NCBI GenBank assembly: GCA_046047315.1
Contig: JBJOID010000134.1
Location: 1 to 15,766, forward strand
Origin: WGMK01 sp046047315
GTDB taxonomy: Bacteria; Hydrogenedentota; Hydrogenedentia; Hydrogenedentales; JAEUWI01
Direction of reading: 5' to 3'
Length of the DNA: 15,766 nt
This document shows, piece by piece, positions 1 through 8,500 of the stretch. The position numbers were made by a program, and so were the translations under genes. The number at the start of each line of letters is the position of its first letter. Within the stretch, counting starts at the first letter, position 1. The notes beneath the pieces were generated by a model. It saw only the letters and a program-made list of their open reading frames with translations. It searched no databases and had not been told where the DNA came from.

Positions 1-17
1 ATCGGGATGTTAAACAT
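1..17 (-). CDS. Possible start of the next gene downstream of the SCO gene (partial)
   Basis: On the minus strand an ATG at 17-15 opens a frame reading M-F-N-I-P before the window ends. An AGGAAG stretch lies 12 bases upstream, a loose ribosome binding site. In many ACIII clusters the gene after the SCO chaperone is cytochrome c oxidase subunit II, so a coxB-like gene is a reasonable guess from context alone. Five codons cannot identify a product. Confidence 0.25.
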
Positions 18-60
18 GATTCCGTATCACTTCCTGCGACGTTATATGTGTTCGCACTTA

Positions 61-80
61 GACGGCGCCCCGGGCGCCGG
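61..80 (-). terminator. GC-rich hairpin after the SCO gene
   Basis: Positions 63-70 and 72-79 are perfect inverted copies of CGGCGCCC. This folds into a strong stem just after the SCO stop codon. No run of U follows on the minus strand, so it is not a classical Rho-independent terminator. It may slow transcription or protect the 3' end of the upstream message instead. Confidence 0.3.
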
Positions 81-87
81 CTTATCC

Positions 88-1029
88 TTAACCCGCGTGG
101 GGCTGCTCGCCGCTTCCCGCGGGGACGTCCAGCGGCTCGGGCTGCGGGCGCTTGCGCTCCGCCATCCACATGAGCAGCCAGAAGACCAGCAGCGAAACCA
201 CCACGAGCACGCCCGCCAAGCGGACGGCGTTGAAGATATAAAAGCCATAGGCTCCGACGGACGGGTCATAGGCGAAGCAGAGCAGCACAATCTGATCCAC
301 GAGCGGGCCTATCACCCCCTTCGACGCGTCCATTATGGCGAACTGTATCTTCTTGGGCAGGTACTCGGTGCCCAAGTAATAGCTGGAAACCTTGCCGTCT
401 GGGGTCAATACCATGATGCCGCTTGCGTGGGCATACTGGTCGGTGGCCTTGTCATAGTAGTAGCGGTAGCCTACGGCATTGGCCAGGGTTTCGATATTTT
501 CCTCGTCACCGGTTAGAAAGCGGAAGCCCTTGTCCCAGCCGTCGCGGTGGAAACGCTTGGCATAATTGCCCTTCTTCTCCGCCGCCAGCTGGTGCGTCTC
601 ACCGGGATCAATGCTCACGGCGAGCGCAACGAAATCTTCGCCAAGATTCAACTTCAATGCGGCGGCGTCGAAAGATACCAGCATTGCATTCAGGATGACG
701 CTGCAAACGTTGGGGCACTCGTAATAGACAAGCCCCAGCACAACCGGCTTGCCGTCGGCCAACTCGGCCAGACTGCGCTCAACTCCTTCCTCGTCCCGGA
801 AGGTCAGGTCCATCGGCACCTGATTGTCCAGCTTCTGCTCGATGTAGATGTCTTTGAATTGATCAGCAGGGTTGGGTGCCGTGAACGACACGGGGTCCAC
901 GTGCGCTCCGGGAAGTTCCCTGCCCGCCTGTGCCCCCGCCTCGATGGTGAACAGACACATGGCGGCACCCGCGGCGAGAAGGGTCCTTCTTACCGGTGCG
1001 GCTGTAAGCTGTGTCGTCCATTTAAACAT
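88..1029 (-). CDS. SCO1/SenC family copper chaperone with C-terminal membrane anchor
   Basis: 313 aa thioredoxin-fold protein of the SCO family, which delivers copper to the Cu-A site of cytochrome c oxidase on the outer face of the membrane. The copper site is visible: CPNVC (C105, C109) in the YYECPNVC context, with the third ligand expected at H201 in the QYAHASG motif. Residues 13-35 form a signal peptide or N-terminal anchor with an AxA-like cleavage region. A second strong hydrophobic helix lies at about 268-291, followed by a short charged tail; classical SCO proteins have only the N-terminal anchor. It starts 17 bases after the preceding small membrane protein gene, with AGAAGG 11 bases before the ATG, and is the last complete gene of the ACIII operon. 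The family call is firm; the physiological oxidase partner lies outside the window. Confidence 0.93.
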   Translation of the reverse strand: MFKWTTQLTAAPVRRTLLAAGAAMCLFTIEAGAQAGRELPGAHVDPVSFTAPNPADQFKDIYIEQKLDNQVPMDLTFRDEEGVERSLAELADGKPVVLGLVYYECPNVCSVILNAMLVSFDAAALKLNLGEDFVALAVSIDPGETHQLAAEKKGNYAKRFHRDGWDKGFRFLTGDEENIETLANAVGYRYYYDKATDQYAHASGIMVLTPDGKVSSYYLGTEYLPKKIQFAIMDASKGVIGPLVDQIVLLCFAYDPSVGAYGFYIFNAVRLAGVLVVVSLLVFWLLMWMAERKRPQPEPLDVPAGSGEQPHAG

Positions 1030-1046
1030 GGGGGATTGGGCCTTCT

Positions 1047-1484
1047 TTAGTTGATCAGGGCGGTCTGCGCTTCGCGCTTGTAGGGAGCCTCGCCAGAGAC
1101 AATCATCTTCATGGCTTCCTCAACGGGAATCCGGGCACGCTCGGCGCCAGGCTGCTCGTTGGTCAGCTCGTAGGTCTCCAGCTTAGCCTTCGACTCGGCA
1201 AGATACGCATCGCGGCTGGCGCGGGGATCCTGCTGCAGGAGCGGGCCGTCATATCCCTGGACCGTTGGGGCGACCTCGTAGACTGGCGACGGCTCAAGAG
1301 TGCCAAGATCGGTGCGGCTGGAATCGAATCCGCGCATGACCAGAATGATAATGAGGCAGGCGCCGAACATCATGATGGCAATGCCGGTGAACGCGACGGC
1401 CACCAGCTTCACCTTCATGTCGGTGGTTTCCCAACCCTCGATCAGGCTCTGCTCGTTGATCGGCTTTTCGGAAGCGTCATGCAT
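1047..1484 (-). CDS. Small single-helix membrane protein of the ACIII cluster (possible accessory subunit)
   Basis: About 145 aa with no recognised enzymatic domain. It has a charged N-terminus, one transmembrane helix (about residues 27-50) and a soluble part that should face the periplasm. The soluble part carries a PLLQQDP segment and near its end RIPVEEAM (118-125). I recall a similar RIPI..AM motif in short proteins encoded next to SCO and cytochrome oxidase genes in other phyla, but did not verify this. The gene lies between actF and the SCO gene, where some ACIII operons have a small extra subunit (ActG), so an accessory subunit or an oxidase assembly role are both possible. I chose the ATG at 1484: it overlaps the actF stop by 8 bases and leaves AAGG 12 bases upstream. 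The in-frame ATG at 1496 would have that AAGG directly against it. Confidence 0.8.
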   Translation of the reverse strand: MHDASEKPINEQSLIEGWETTDMKVKLVAVAFTGIAIMMFGACLIIILVMRGFDSSRTDLGTLEPSPVYEVAPTVQGYDGPLLQQDPRASRDAYLAESKAKLETYELTNEQPGAERARIPVEEAMKMIVSGEAPYKREAQTALIN

Positions 1485-2706
1485 GGCCGTGTGCATCCTT
1501 CAGGAACATGAGCTCGCCGCGCGGGTCGTTGACCGCCAGTAGCGGGCGCTTCTTCAGTTCGTTGAGGTAGAGATAGAACCAGAACCCGCCCAGGCCAAGC
1601 ACGGCCGTGACGACGAGAATGGCGGTCATGAAGTTGAAGCGATAGTGCGCATCCGGGAAGGAGGGCACCATGTTCCAGTACATGTCGAGCAGGCGCACGC
1701 AGAAGACATAGATCGCGACCTTGCGCAACACGCGGATGTTCGTCTTGTTCTTGCGAATCAAGAGGATGAACATGGGGATGAACCAGTGGAAGGCCACGAG
1801 CATCACGGTGATGACATTAAGCGAGTCACCTTCGCGGCGCAGGTAGAATCCGATTTCTTCGGGAAGGTTGGCGTTCCAGATGAGCAGGAACTGCGAGAAG
1901 CTCACGTAGCTCCAGAAGATCGTGAAGCCCAGCATGAAGTTGCCAAGGTGGTGGAAGGTGCGCGTGCTGATCTTGTCCTTGATCGGGGCTTCATCCATGA
2001 AGAAGGAAAGCATGATCACGCAGAAGGAAACCACGCTCAGCGCGTAGCTGGCGATCATCCATGCGCCATAGATCGTGGAGAACCATTCCGGCTCCAGCGA
2101 CATCACCCAGTGCGTGGCCGCAAGGGTAATGCTCAGCACGTACATCACCGCTCCGGGACCGGCCCAGAACTTCATCTTGCCAATGATGCGCACATCGGCG
2201 GTTTCATCGAGCCGCTTCGACCAGCCGTTGTAAATCATGGCAGCGAACATCCACAGCCCGAAGTACACGAGGTAGGCCAGGGTGAAGGTCGGCAGGTTGA
2301 GGAAGGCTGCCTTGTTCGCCACGATATGGTACTTCTCAATGTAGGCCTCGTCGGTCCAGGGATAGACAGTGGAGAGCCACGCGCCGCCCAGGACGATGAC
2401 GATGCCGGTCACAAAGAAGAAGGGTAGGGTGCGCGAACCCGCCTCGACGAAACGTTGTACCGTGTAGCTCCATGCACCGCCGCAGAGGTGGTGCAAAAAC
2501 ACCACGGCGAGCGAGCAGACGCCCAAACCCAGCCAGAAAATCCACGCGACGAGGAAGGGCTGGAACATCTTGTCAAGAAACGGCACTTCGGAGAAGAAGC
2601 TGGCGACGATGCTCAGGATCAGGGTCACAGCCGTGAACACCATTCCCGCGCTCAGCGCCTTGCGCTGCCATTGGTTGACCATCAGCAATTGATTCTCAGT
2701 GAGCAT
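1477..2706 (-). CDS. actF: Alternative Complex III membrane subunit ActF (NrfD-like quinol-interacting protein)
   Basis: 409 aa integral membrane protein with about ten transmembrane helices, homologous to ActC and to the NrfD/PsrC family. In ACIII it is the second large membrane subunit; in solved complexes it forms part of the membrane module proposed to move protons. Characteristic of this subunit are the HLGNFMLGFTIFWSYVSFSQ stretch (about 253-272) followed by a conserved IWNANLPEEIGFY segment, and the acidic loops between helices. It ends in DAHGHA. The ATG at 2706 is chosen because it overlaps the actE stop by 11 bases and has GGAG ten bases upstream; an ATG two codons earlier (2712) is an alternative. 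The longer open frame reaching 2835 is the unused frame across the end of actE. The overlap implies translational coupling with actE. Confidence 0.93.
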   Translation of the reverse strand: MLTENQLLMVNQWQRKALSAGMVFTAVTLILSIVASFFSEVPFLDKMFQPFLVAWIFWLGLGVCSLAVVFLHHLCGGAWSYTVQRFVEAGSRTLPFFFVTGIVIVLGGAWLSTVYPWTDEAYIEKYHIVANKAAFLNLPTFTLAYLVYFGLWMFAAMIYNGWSKRLDETADVRIIGKMKFWAGPGAVMYVLSITLAATHWVMSLEPEWFSTIYGAWMIASYALSVVSFCVIMLSFFMDEAPIKDKISTRTFHHLGNFMLGFTIFWSYVSFSQFLLIWNANLPEEIGFYLRREGDSLNVITVMLVAFHWFIPMFILLIRKNKTNIRVLRKVAIYVFCVRLLDMYWNMVPSFPDAHYRFNFMTAILVVTAVLGLGGFWFYLYLNELKKRPLLAVNDPRGELMFLKDAHGHA

Positions 2707-3493
2707 TGGCATCGTGCTCCGGCTCGTTGGCGTTGTCTTCCGCAGGCTCAGCGTGGTCATCGGCGGCATGGCCATGGTCTTCGCCATGTCCGTGCGCGTC
2801 GTGTGCGGCCGCAGCTTCCTGCTTCTGCTTCTCAATACCCGCCATCACCATAGCGCGAATGTCCGAGTCCGGCACGGACACGTCAACATCCTGACTGTAC
2901 TGAAGGGCGCGGATGTAGGCGATGATGGCCCAGCGGTCCTCGGGGGCGACGCGCGCGGCGTAGCTGTACATGCGGCCGAAGCCGTTTGTGATCACGTCGT
3001 AGAAGTAACCATCATTGGCTTCACGCAGGCGGTCGATGTGCAGCGACACCGCAGCTGGGAAACCACGCTGCACGATAATGCCTCCGCCTTCGCCGGTGTA
3101 GCCATGGCAAGCGGCGCACGTGATCTCGTAGCGCTCCTTGCCACGCGCCATCAGCTCCGGGGTGATGGTCTGGAAATAGTTACCCGGCATCTCCGCGCCA
3201 TCCTGCTTGCCCGTGTAGAAGGCGGCATCAGCGACCGGTGGGACGGTGCGGGTATTGCTCAGCTTTTCGTAGAGCGGGTGCAGCCATTCCCGGCGTTGGC
3301 CGTCATAAGCGAAGGTACCCTCGACCGGCAGGCGGGTGGCCATGCCGTTATCGAAGAAGTCGTTTCGCTCGAAGGCTTCGTAGTTCGGCTGGTTCCACAT
3401 GTCGGGGTGGCAGCCCGAGAGGGCCGCGCCTGCGAACATGGCGGCGGCGAAAGCCTTGCGGGCTGGCCAGCCTATCGTCTTGTTGAACACCAT
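2696..3493 (-). CDS. actE: Alternative Complex III monoheme cytochrome c lipoprotein ActE
   Basis: 265 aa. The N-terminus has a signal peptide ending in the lipobox LSGC (C28), so the protein should be lipid-anchored and face the periplasm. A class I cytochrome c domain follows with one heme motif CAACH (126-130); the likely axial ligand is M175 in NGFGRMYSY. In ACIII it carries electrons out of the complex together with ActA. The DMWNQPNYEAFE segment after the lipid Cys and the YFQTITPELMARGKERY lead-in to the heme site are typical of this subunit. The last 35 residues are an unusual low-complexity tail with eight His among many Asp and Glu, ending exactly where actF begins. AAGGA lies seven bases before the ATG. 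A small hairpin at 3519-3530 sits in the 48-base gap after actD. Confidence 0.95.
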   Translation of the reverse strand: MVFNKTIGWPARKAFAAAMFAGAALSGCHPDMWNQPNYEAFERNDFFDNGMATRLPVEGTFAYDGQRREWLHPLYEKLSNTRTVPPVADAAFYTGKQDGAEMPGNYFQTITPELMARGKERYEITCAACHGYTGEGGGIIVQRGFPAAVSLHIDRLREANDGYFYDVITNGFGRMYSYAARVAPEDRWAIIAYIRALQYSQDVDVSVPDSDIRAMVMAGIEKQKQEAAAAHDAHGHGEDHGHAADDHAEPAEDNANEPEHDANAH

Positions 3494-3541
3494 GGATTGG
3501 TCCTTGTGTATCCCGTAACCGCCGGGGCGGATGCGTATGGC

Positions 3542-4108
3542 CTAGTAATTCACCTCGGACACCTCGACCGGCTTTTGCTGCTCGAGGAAAGACTTGGTCC
3601 CGTCCTTGTCAAACTGGGCGTCATCCGCCTCAATGCAGAGGAAAAAGCCGTCGCTCGAAGCGCGCTCGAAGCGCTTGGCGTTGAAGATCGGGTGGTGGTG
3701 CCGGGGCAAGCCATTCAGGGCGAACATGCCGAAGAAGGCGCCGAAGGCTCCAAACAGGATGGTCAATTCGAAAGTGATCGGCATGAAGGAGGGCCAGCTC
3801 AGGGCCGGCTTGCCACCGATGTCATAAGGATAGTGGTACACCATGGAGATGACCTGAAGCATGAAGCCGCTGAAGGCGCCCGCAAGGCCAGAGAACAGCA
3901 CGATGGGAGCCACCGCCGTCTTGCGAAAGCCGATGGCCTCCGCAAGCCCATGCACTGGGAACGGTGTGTACGCGTCCATGCTGCGATAGCCCGACTTATA
4001 GGCGTGCTCTGCCGCGTGCAGCAGATTGTCTGGCGTGTCGAATTCGGCGATCAAGCCGAAGAGCTTCGGCGTGTCGTCGTCGTGATGTCCGTGTCCGTGG
4101 TCCGACAT
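3542..4108 (-). CDS. actD: Alternative Complex III subunit ActD (DUF3341 family)
   Basis: 188 aa. It has a soluble N-terminal domain with the family motif YTPFPVHGLAEAIGF (48-62), then two transmembrane helices at about 64-90 and 111-131, and a C-terminal soluble part. ActD is a structural membrane subunit of ACIII with no cofactor. The N-terminus is His and Asp rich (MSDHGHGHHDDD), and an HHH triplet occurs at 137-139. The start is supported by AGGAG eight bases upstream. The gene follows actC by 21 bases. Length and helix number match the family. Confidence 0.93.
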   Translation of the reverse strand: MSDHGHGHHDDDTPKLFGLIAEFDTPDNLLHAAEHAYKSGYRSMDAYTPFPVHGLAEAIGFRKTAVAPIVLFSGLAGAFSGFMLQVISMVYHYPYDIGGKPALSWPSFMPITFELTILFGAFGAFFGMFALNGLPRHHHPIFNAKRFERASSDGFFLCIEADDAQFDKDGTKSFLEQQKPVEVSEVNY

Positions 4109-4129
4109 GGTCCCCGCTCCTGGTAATCG

Positions 4130-5509
4130 TTAGCGGATCTGGCCGCGATTCAGTTGGTCTTGTTGCAGGTTCAGCTCGAAGATGGTGATCATCGGCAGGA
4201 ACCTGGCGAAGAGGCAGAACATGGTGACGAAGAGGCCCATCGAGCCAACGAAGGCCATCCAGTCGAAAATCGTGCCCGAGTAAATGTCCCACGAAGAGGG
4301 GAGGTAATCGCGCGTGAGGCTGGTTACCACGATAACGTAGCGCTCAAGCCACATGCCGATGCCCACGACAATCGTGATGATGAACAGCGGAATGGGGGTC
4401 ACGCGGAAGTACTTTATCCACAGCAACTGCGGGCAGAGGCCATTGCAGAAGATGAGCGCCCAGTAGGCCCAGGAGTAGGGGCCGGCGAGGCGGTTGTACA
4501 TCATGAAGCGTTCATAATCGCTGCCGCTGTACCACGCGTAGAACAACTCGGTCAGGTAGCCGTAGAACACGACGAGCCCGGTCGCCAGCATAACCTTCGC
4601 CATGTTCTCGATATGGCGCATGGTGATGAAGTCTTCAAGCTTGAACAGCACGCGCGCCGGGATGAGCACGGTGAGCACCATGGCGAAACCGGCATAAATG
4701 GCGCCCGCCACGAAGTAGGGCGGGAAAATGGTGGTGTGCCAGCCGGGGATCACGCTCACGGCGAAGTCGAAAGACACGATCGTGTGCACCGAGACCACAA
4801 GCGGGGCCGACATGCCGCCGAGCAGCAGGTATGCCATTTCATAGCGGAACCAGTGCTTGGCGGAACCGCGCCAGCCGAGGGCGAAAATGCCGTAAATCTT
4901 CTGTGAAATACCCTTGCTGCGGTCGCGCAGTGTGGCGAGGTCGGGCACGAGGCCGGTAAACCAGAAGAGGAGGGACACCGTGAAGTAGGTGGAGATGGCG
5001 AACACGTCCCAAAGCAGCGGGCTGCGGAACTGCGGCCACAGCGCCATGGTGTTGGGATACGGCAGGATGAAGAAAATCGCCCAGGGACGGCCGACGTGGA
5101 TGAGCGGGAAGATGCCCGCGCACATCACGGCGAAGAGGGTCATGGCCTCCGCGGAACGGTTGATGGCCGTGCGCCAGTCCTGGTTGAAGAGCAGCAGAAT
5201 GGCCGAAATGAGCGTTCCCGCGTGGCCGATGCCGATCCACCAAACGAGGTTGATGATGGCGAAGCCCCAGCCCACAGGGCTATTGATGCCCCAAAGGCCC
5301 AAGCCTTCCCAAAAGAGATAGAGCGTGGAGAGCGTCAGCACGCCCAGCAGGCTCATGCCAATGCCAAAGCAGGCCCACCACGCGCGCGGCGTGGGCATCT
5401 CCAGCACGACATCGCTGATGTCGCGGGCGATGGACTCGAAATTGTGGCCGGACTCCATGAGCGGGGCCACCTGCAAGGCGGGCGGTATGGGGGTCGTGTG
5501 AGAAGCCAT
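4130..5509 (-). CDS. actC: Alternative Complex III membrane subunit ActC (NrfD/PsrC family)
   Basis: 459 aa with about ten transmembrane helices. It belongs to the NrfD/PsrC family and is the quinol-binding membrane partner of the iron-sulfur protein ActB. Family landmarks are the WWIGIGHAGTLISAILLL stretch (about 90-107) after the second helix, the FPLIHVGRPW motif (about 133-142), and the HTIVSFDFAVSVIPGWHTTI loop. It starts nine bases after the actB stop in the same frame; the nearby GGCGAAG is only a weak ribosome binding site, so translation may be coupled to actB. The C-terminal tail (LQQDQLNRGQIR) is polar. Family identity and subunit assignment are both clear from order and sequence. 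Confidence 0.95.
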   Translation of the reverse strand: MASHTTPIPPALQVAPLMESGHNFESIARDISDVVLEMPTPRAWWACFGIGMSLLGVLTLSTLYLFWEGLGLWGINSPVGWGFAIINLVWWIGIGHAGTLISAILLLFNQDWRTAINRSAEAMTLFAVMCAGIFPLIHVGRPWAIFFILPYPNTMALWPQFRSPLLWDVFAISTYFTVSLLFWFTGLVPDLATLRDRSKGISQKIYGIFALGWRGSAKHWFRYEMAYLLLGGMSAPLVVSVHTIVSFDFAVSVIPGWHTTIFPPYFVAGAIYAGFAMVLTVLIPARVLFKLEDFITMRHIENMAKVMLATGLVVFYGYLTELFYAWYSGSDYERFMMYNRLAGPYSWAYWALIFCNGLCPQLLWIKYFRVTPIPLFIITIVVGIGMWLERYVIVVTSLTRDYLPSSWDIYSGTIFDWMAFVGSMGLFVTMFCLFARFLPMITIFELNLQQDQLNRGQIR

Positions 5510-5518
5510 AATCTTCGC

Positions 5519-8500
5519 CTAGTGCTCCGTAGTTGCGTGGGCCGCTTCCCCGCCACCGAGCAGGGGCGAGGGATTGCGCAGCTTGGCCAGATACGTGGTG
5601 CGCGGACGGGTGCCGATGTCGGCCAGCAGTCCGTAGTTTCTCGGGTTCTGTCGCGCCTTCCGCACCGCGCTGTTCGGGTCGCGCGTGTTGCCGAAGGTGA
5701 TGGCGCCCGCCGGGCAGGCCTGCTGGCAGGCTGTCTGAATGACGCCATCGAGAATGTGCTGCGGCTCGACGCCAATGCGCTCGCGCTGAATGTCGCGGCG
5801 CTTGGATTCGATGCGTGCCAGGTTGATGCGCTGCACGCAGTAGGTGCACTTCTCCATCACGCCGCGCGAGCGCACGGTCACGTTGGGGTTGCGCATCATC
5901 TTGAGCGACGGGGCGTCCTGCCCTTCGCGTACGTTGAAGTGGAAGAAATTGAAACGGCGCACCTTGTAGGGGCAGTTGTTCGCGCAGTAGCGTGTGCCCA
6001 CGCAGCGATTGTAGACCATGTCGTTCAGGCCTTCGTCGCTGTGCATGGTGGCGCCCACGGGGCAAACCGGCTCGCAGGGCGCGTTCTCGCACTGCATGCA
6101 GGTGACCGGCTGGTGCACCACTTGCGGATCGCCGCCAATCTCGTCGGCCGAGTCCGCCTTGTAGTAGCGGTCCACGCGGATCCACTGCATCTCGCGGCCC
6201 TTGATCACCTGCTCCTTGCCGACAATCGGAATGTTATTCTCCGACTGGCAAGCCGTCACGCAAGCGCCGCATCCGCCGCACTTGTTCAAGTCAATGGTCA
6301 TCGCCCAGGCGTACTGATTAATGGGCTTGCCCTCGTCGCCGGTGTAGGGCTTTTCGTCAGGGTAATAGAGCGAGAAGTCTTCGTTCGGCGCATGGTGGCC
6401 CATGTGCTGTGCGAAGTCCTTGTGCTCCTTCCAATAGGCGAAGGTGGACTCGCGAATGAGGTGACGATCCTCGGCCTTCTGGGCTTGGTCAAGCAGGCTC
6501 TGCTCGATGTTCCAGTGCTCCTCGGTACGTGCCAAGGCATAGGTGCCGCCGAGCTTGCGCAGATGCGCGCCCGTGCCAAACCAGGGAGAATCCGACGTTT
6601 GCAGCGCATAGGCATTGAAACCACGGCCGTTGCCGATGTTTCCGCTACGCGTGCGGCCGTAGCCCAAATGAACGGTTATTGTGTTGGGAAGCTGACCAAA
6701 CTGGTACATCACCGCGCCGCGCACGGTGCGTCCGGCGTACTCCAACTCAACCATGTCCTCATGGTCGAAGCCCAGTTCCTTGGCGGTGCGCGGGTGAATG
6801 TGCACCGCGTTGTCCCAGGTCAGGTTGGTGAGCGGCTTCGGGAGTTCCTGCAGCCAGCCGTTGTTGTTCCAGCGGCCATCCTCAATTGTGGGATCGGGGC
6901 GGAACACGATATCGAGACCGGCTCCCTTCTCCACGGGCTGGTGCTCGCCGAAGGAATCGGTCATCCGCAGGCGCGCGGCGTCCAGCGGCAGCAACTCGCG
7001 CATCGCGTAGCCGCGTGTCAAGGCATCCTGCCAGAAAGACTCGAAACGATCCGGACCGCGGCTGGCCTTCCAGTAGGCCTGAACGATGTCATAAGTAGTC
7101 GATTTCTCTTCGCCGGTCAGCGCGGCCAGCACGTCATGCGCCGTCTTGCCGTTGTACAACGGGGCAATCATCGGCTGCACAAGGCTGGTCATGCCGTCGA
7201 AGGAACGAATGTCGCCCCACGATTCCAGCGGATGCGCCTCGGGAAGCTGCCAGTGGCAATACCAGGAGGTCTCGTTGATGGAGGCCGTAAGGTGAACGCG
7301 CTTGCCCACCTTCTGGTATGCGCTCAGGAAGTCGATATCGGCCGGGCTGGTGTAGACCGGATTGCCGCCCAGAATCACCAGGCAGGCCACCTTGCCCTCG
7401 TTCATATCGGCCACCAGCGAACGCAGCGACGCGATCTGATCCACGGGCTCTGCTTCGACCGGATCCGTGTATTCCACCAGGGCCGGCTTGCCATCGACCG
7501 GGGTTGTCGCGCCGAGGGCGGCGTTGATGGCATGGGCCAAAGCGTGAACGACCGGCGGCTGCTCATCGCCTGGAATGACCAGCGAGAGGCCCTTGTGGGC
7601 ATTGAAATCTTCGAGCAGCGCCTTAATGAAATCGGACGGCAGCGCGGCGGCAGCAGCTTCGTTCACCGTGGCGCCGGCCACTCCCAGCGATTTCGCCAGC
7701 ACGCGGGCAAGCGTCTCGATCTCGGGGTAGCGGAGGGAAATCTTGTTGTCGGCGCTGGCGCCGGCGAGGGAAGGGGCGGACTCGGCCACGTACAGGCGGC
7801 TCATCCAGTCCTCGTGCGCATCCACGTCGCGTCCAGCCGCAAAGTCACGGGAGTAACGGATATGCCCCGGACCCTCACTCAGGAATCGGGAGTCGAGCGA
7901 AAGGATGATGCGGGCCTCGGCGAGGTTGTAGCGGGTCTGCACCGCGCGGCCAAAGGCCATCTCCGCACCAAGGCGAGCGTTGTTGCCGCTGCACGGCTCA
8001 TACTGGTGCCACTGCGCCGCCGGGTAGAGGGCGCGCAACTTGTCCAACTGCCATGCAAGCGTGGGGGAGGTGACAGTTTCCGTGAGAATTCGAAGTCCGT
8101 CGCCTTCGTGCGCGTCGAGCGTTTCCATCACACGGGCCATGTCCGCAATGAAGCGTCCATACGTGCTGATGTTGCCGTTCTCAATCACGGCGTCGAGGCG
8201 CTCGGGATCATAGAGCGAAAGAACTTGTGCCTGCACCTGCGACGAGATGGCGCCCAGCGAGGCCTTCGACTCCGGCAAGCCGGAAAGGTGGGTGGGGCGA
8301 CCCTCGTGGCACGTCGCAATCACGCCAATCCCGTATCCCGACTGAATCGGAAGGTTGGTGGCGTAGTAGGTCGCACGGCCGGGAAGCGAATACTCCGGCG
8401 GCTTAACGTAAGGGAGAATGGTCTCTGCCGGCTGGCGGGCGCAGCTGCTGGTCAAGCCAGCTAGCATCATGCTTGCGCCCATCACCTGCAGGAAATTACG

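Noticed and set aside
1477..2835. Longer version of ActF starting at 2835
   Set aside because: The extra 43 residues come from the out-of-frame reading of the His-rich end of actE; the ATG at 2706 has a ribosome binding site and matches the family N-terminus.
2699..4126. 475-codon open frame on the plus strand opposite actE and actD
   Set aside because: Same explanation: codon-register mirror of actE and actD, with no family features.
5096..8464. 1122-codon open frame on the plus strand opposite actB and actC
   Set aside because: It is in exact codon register with actB and actC, so a stop would need TTA, CTA or TCA codons in those genes, which this GC-rich genome avoids. Its translation is low-complexity and has no recognisable domain.
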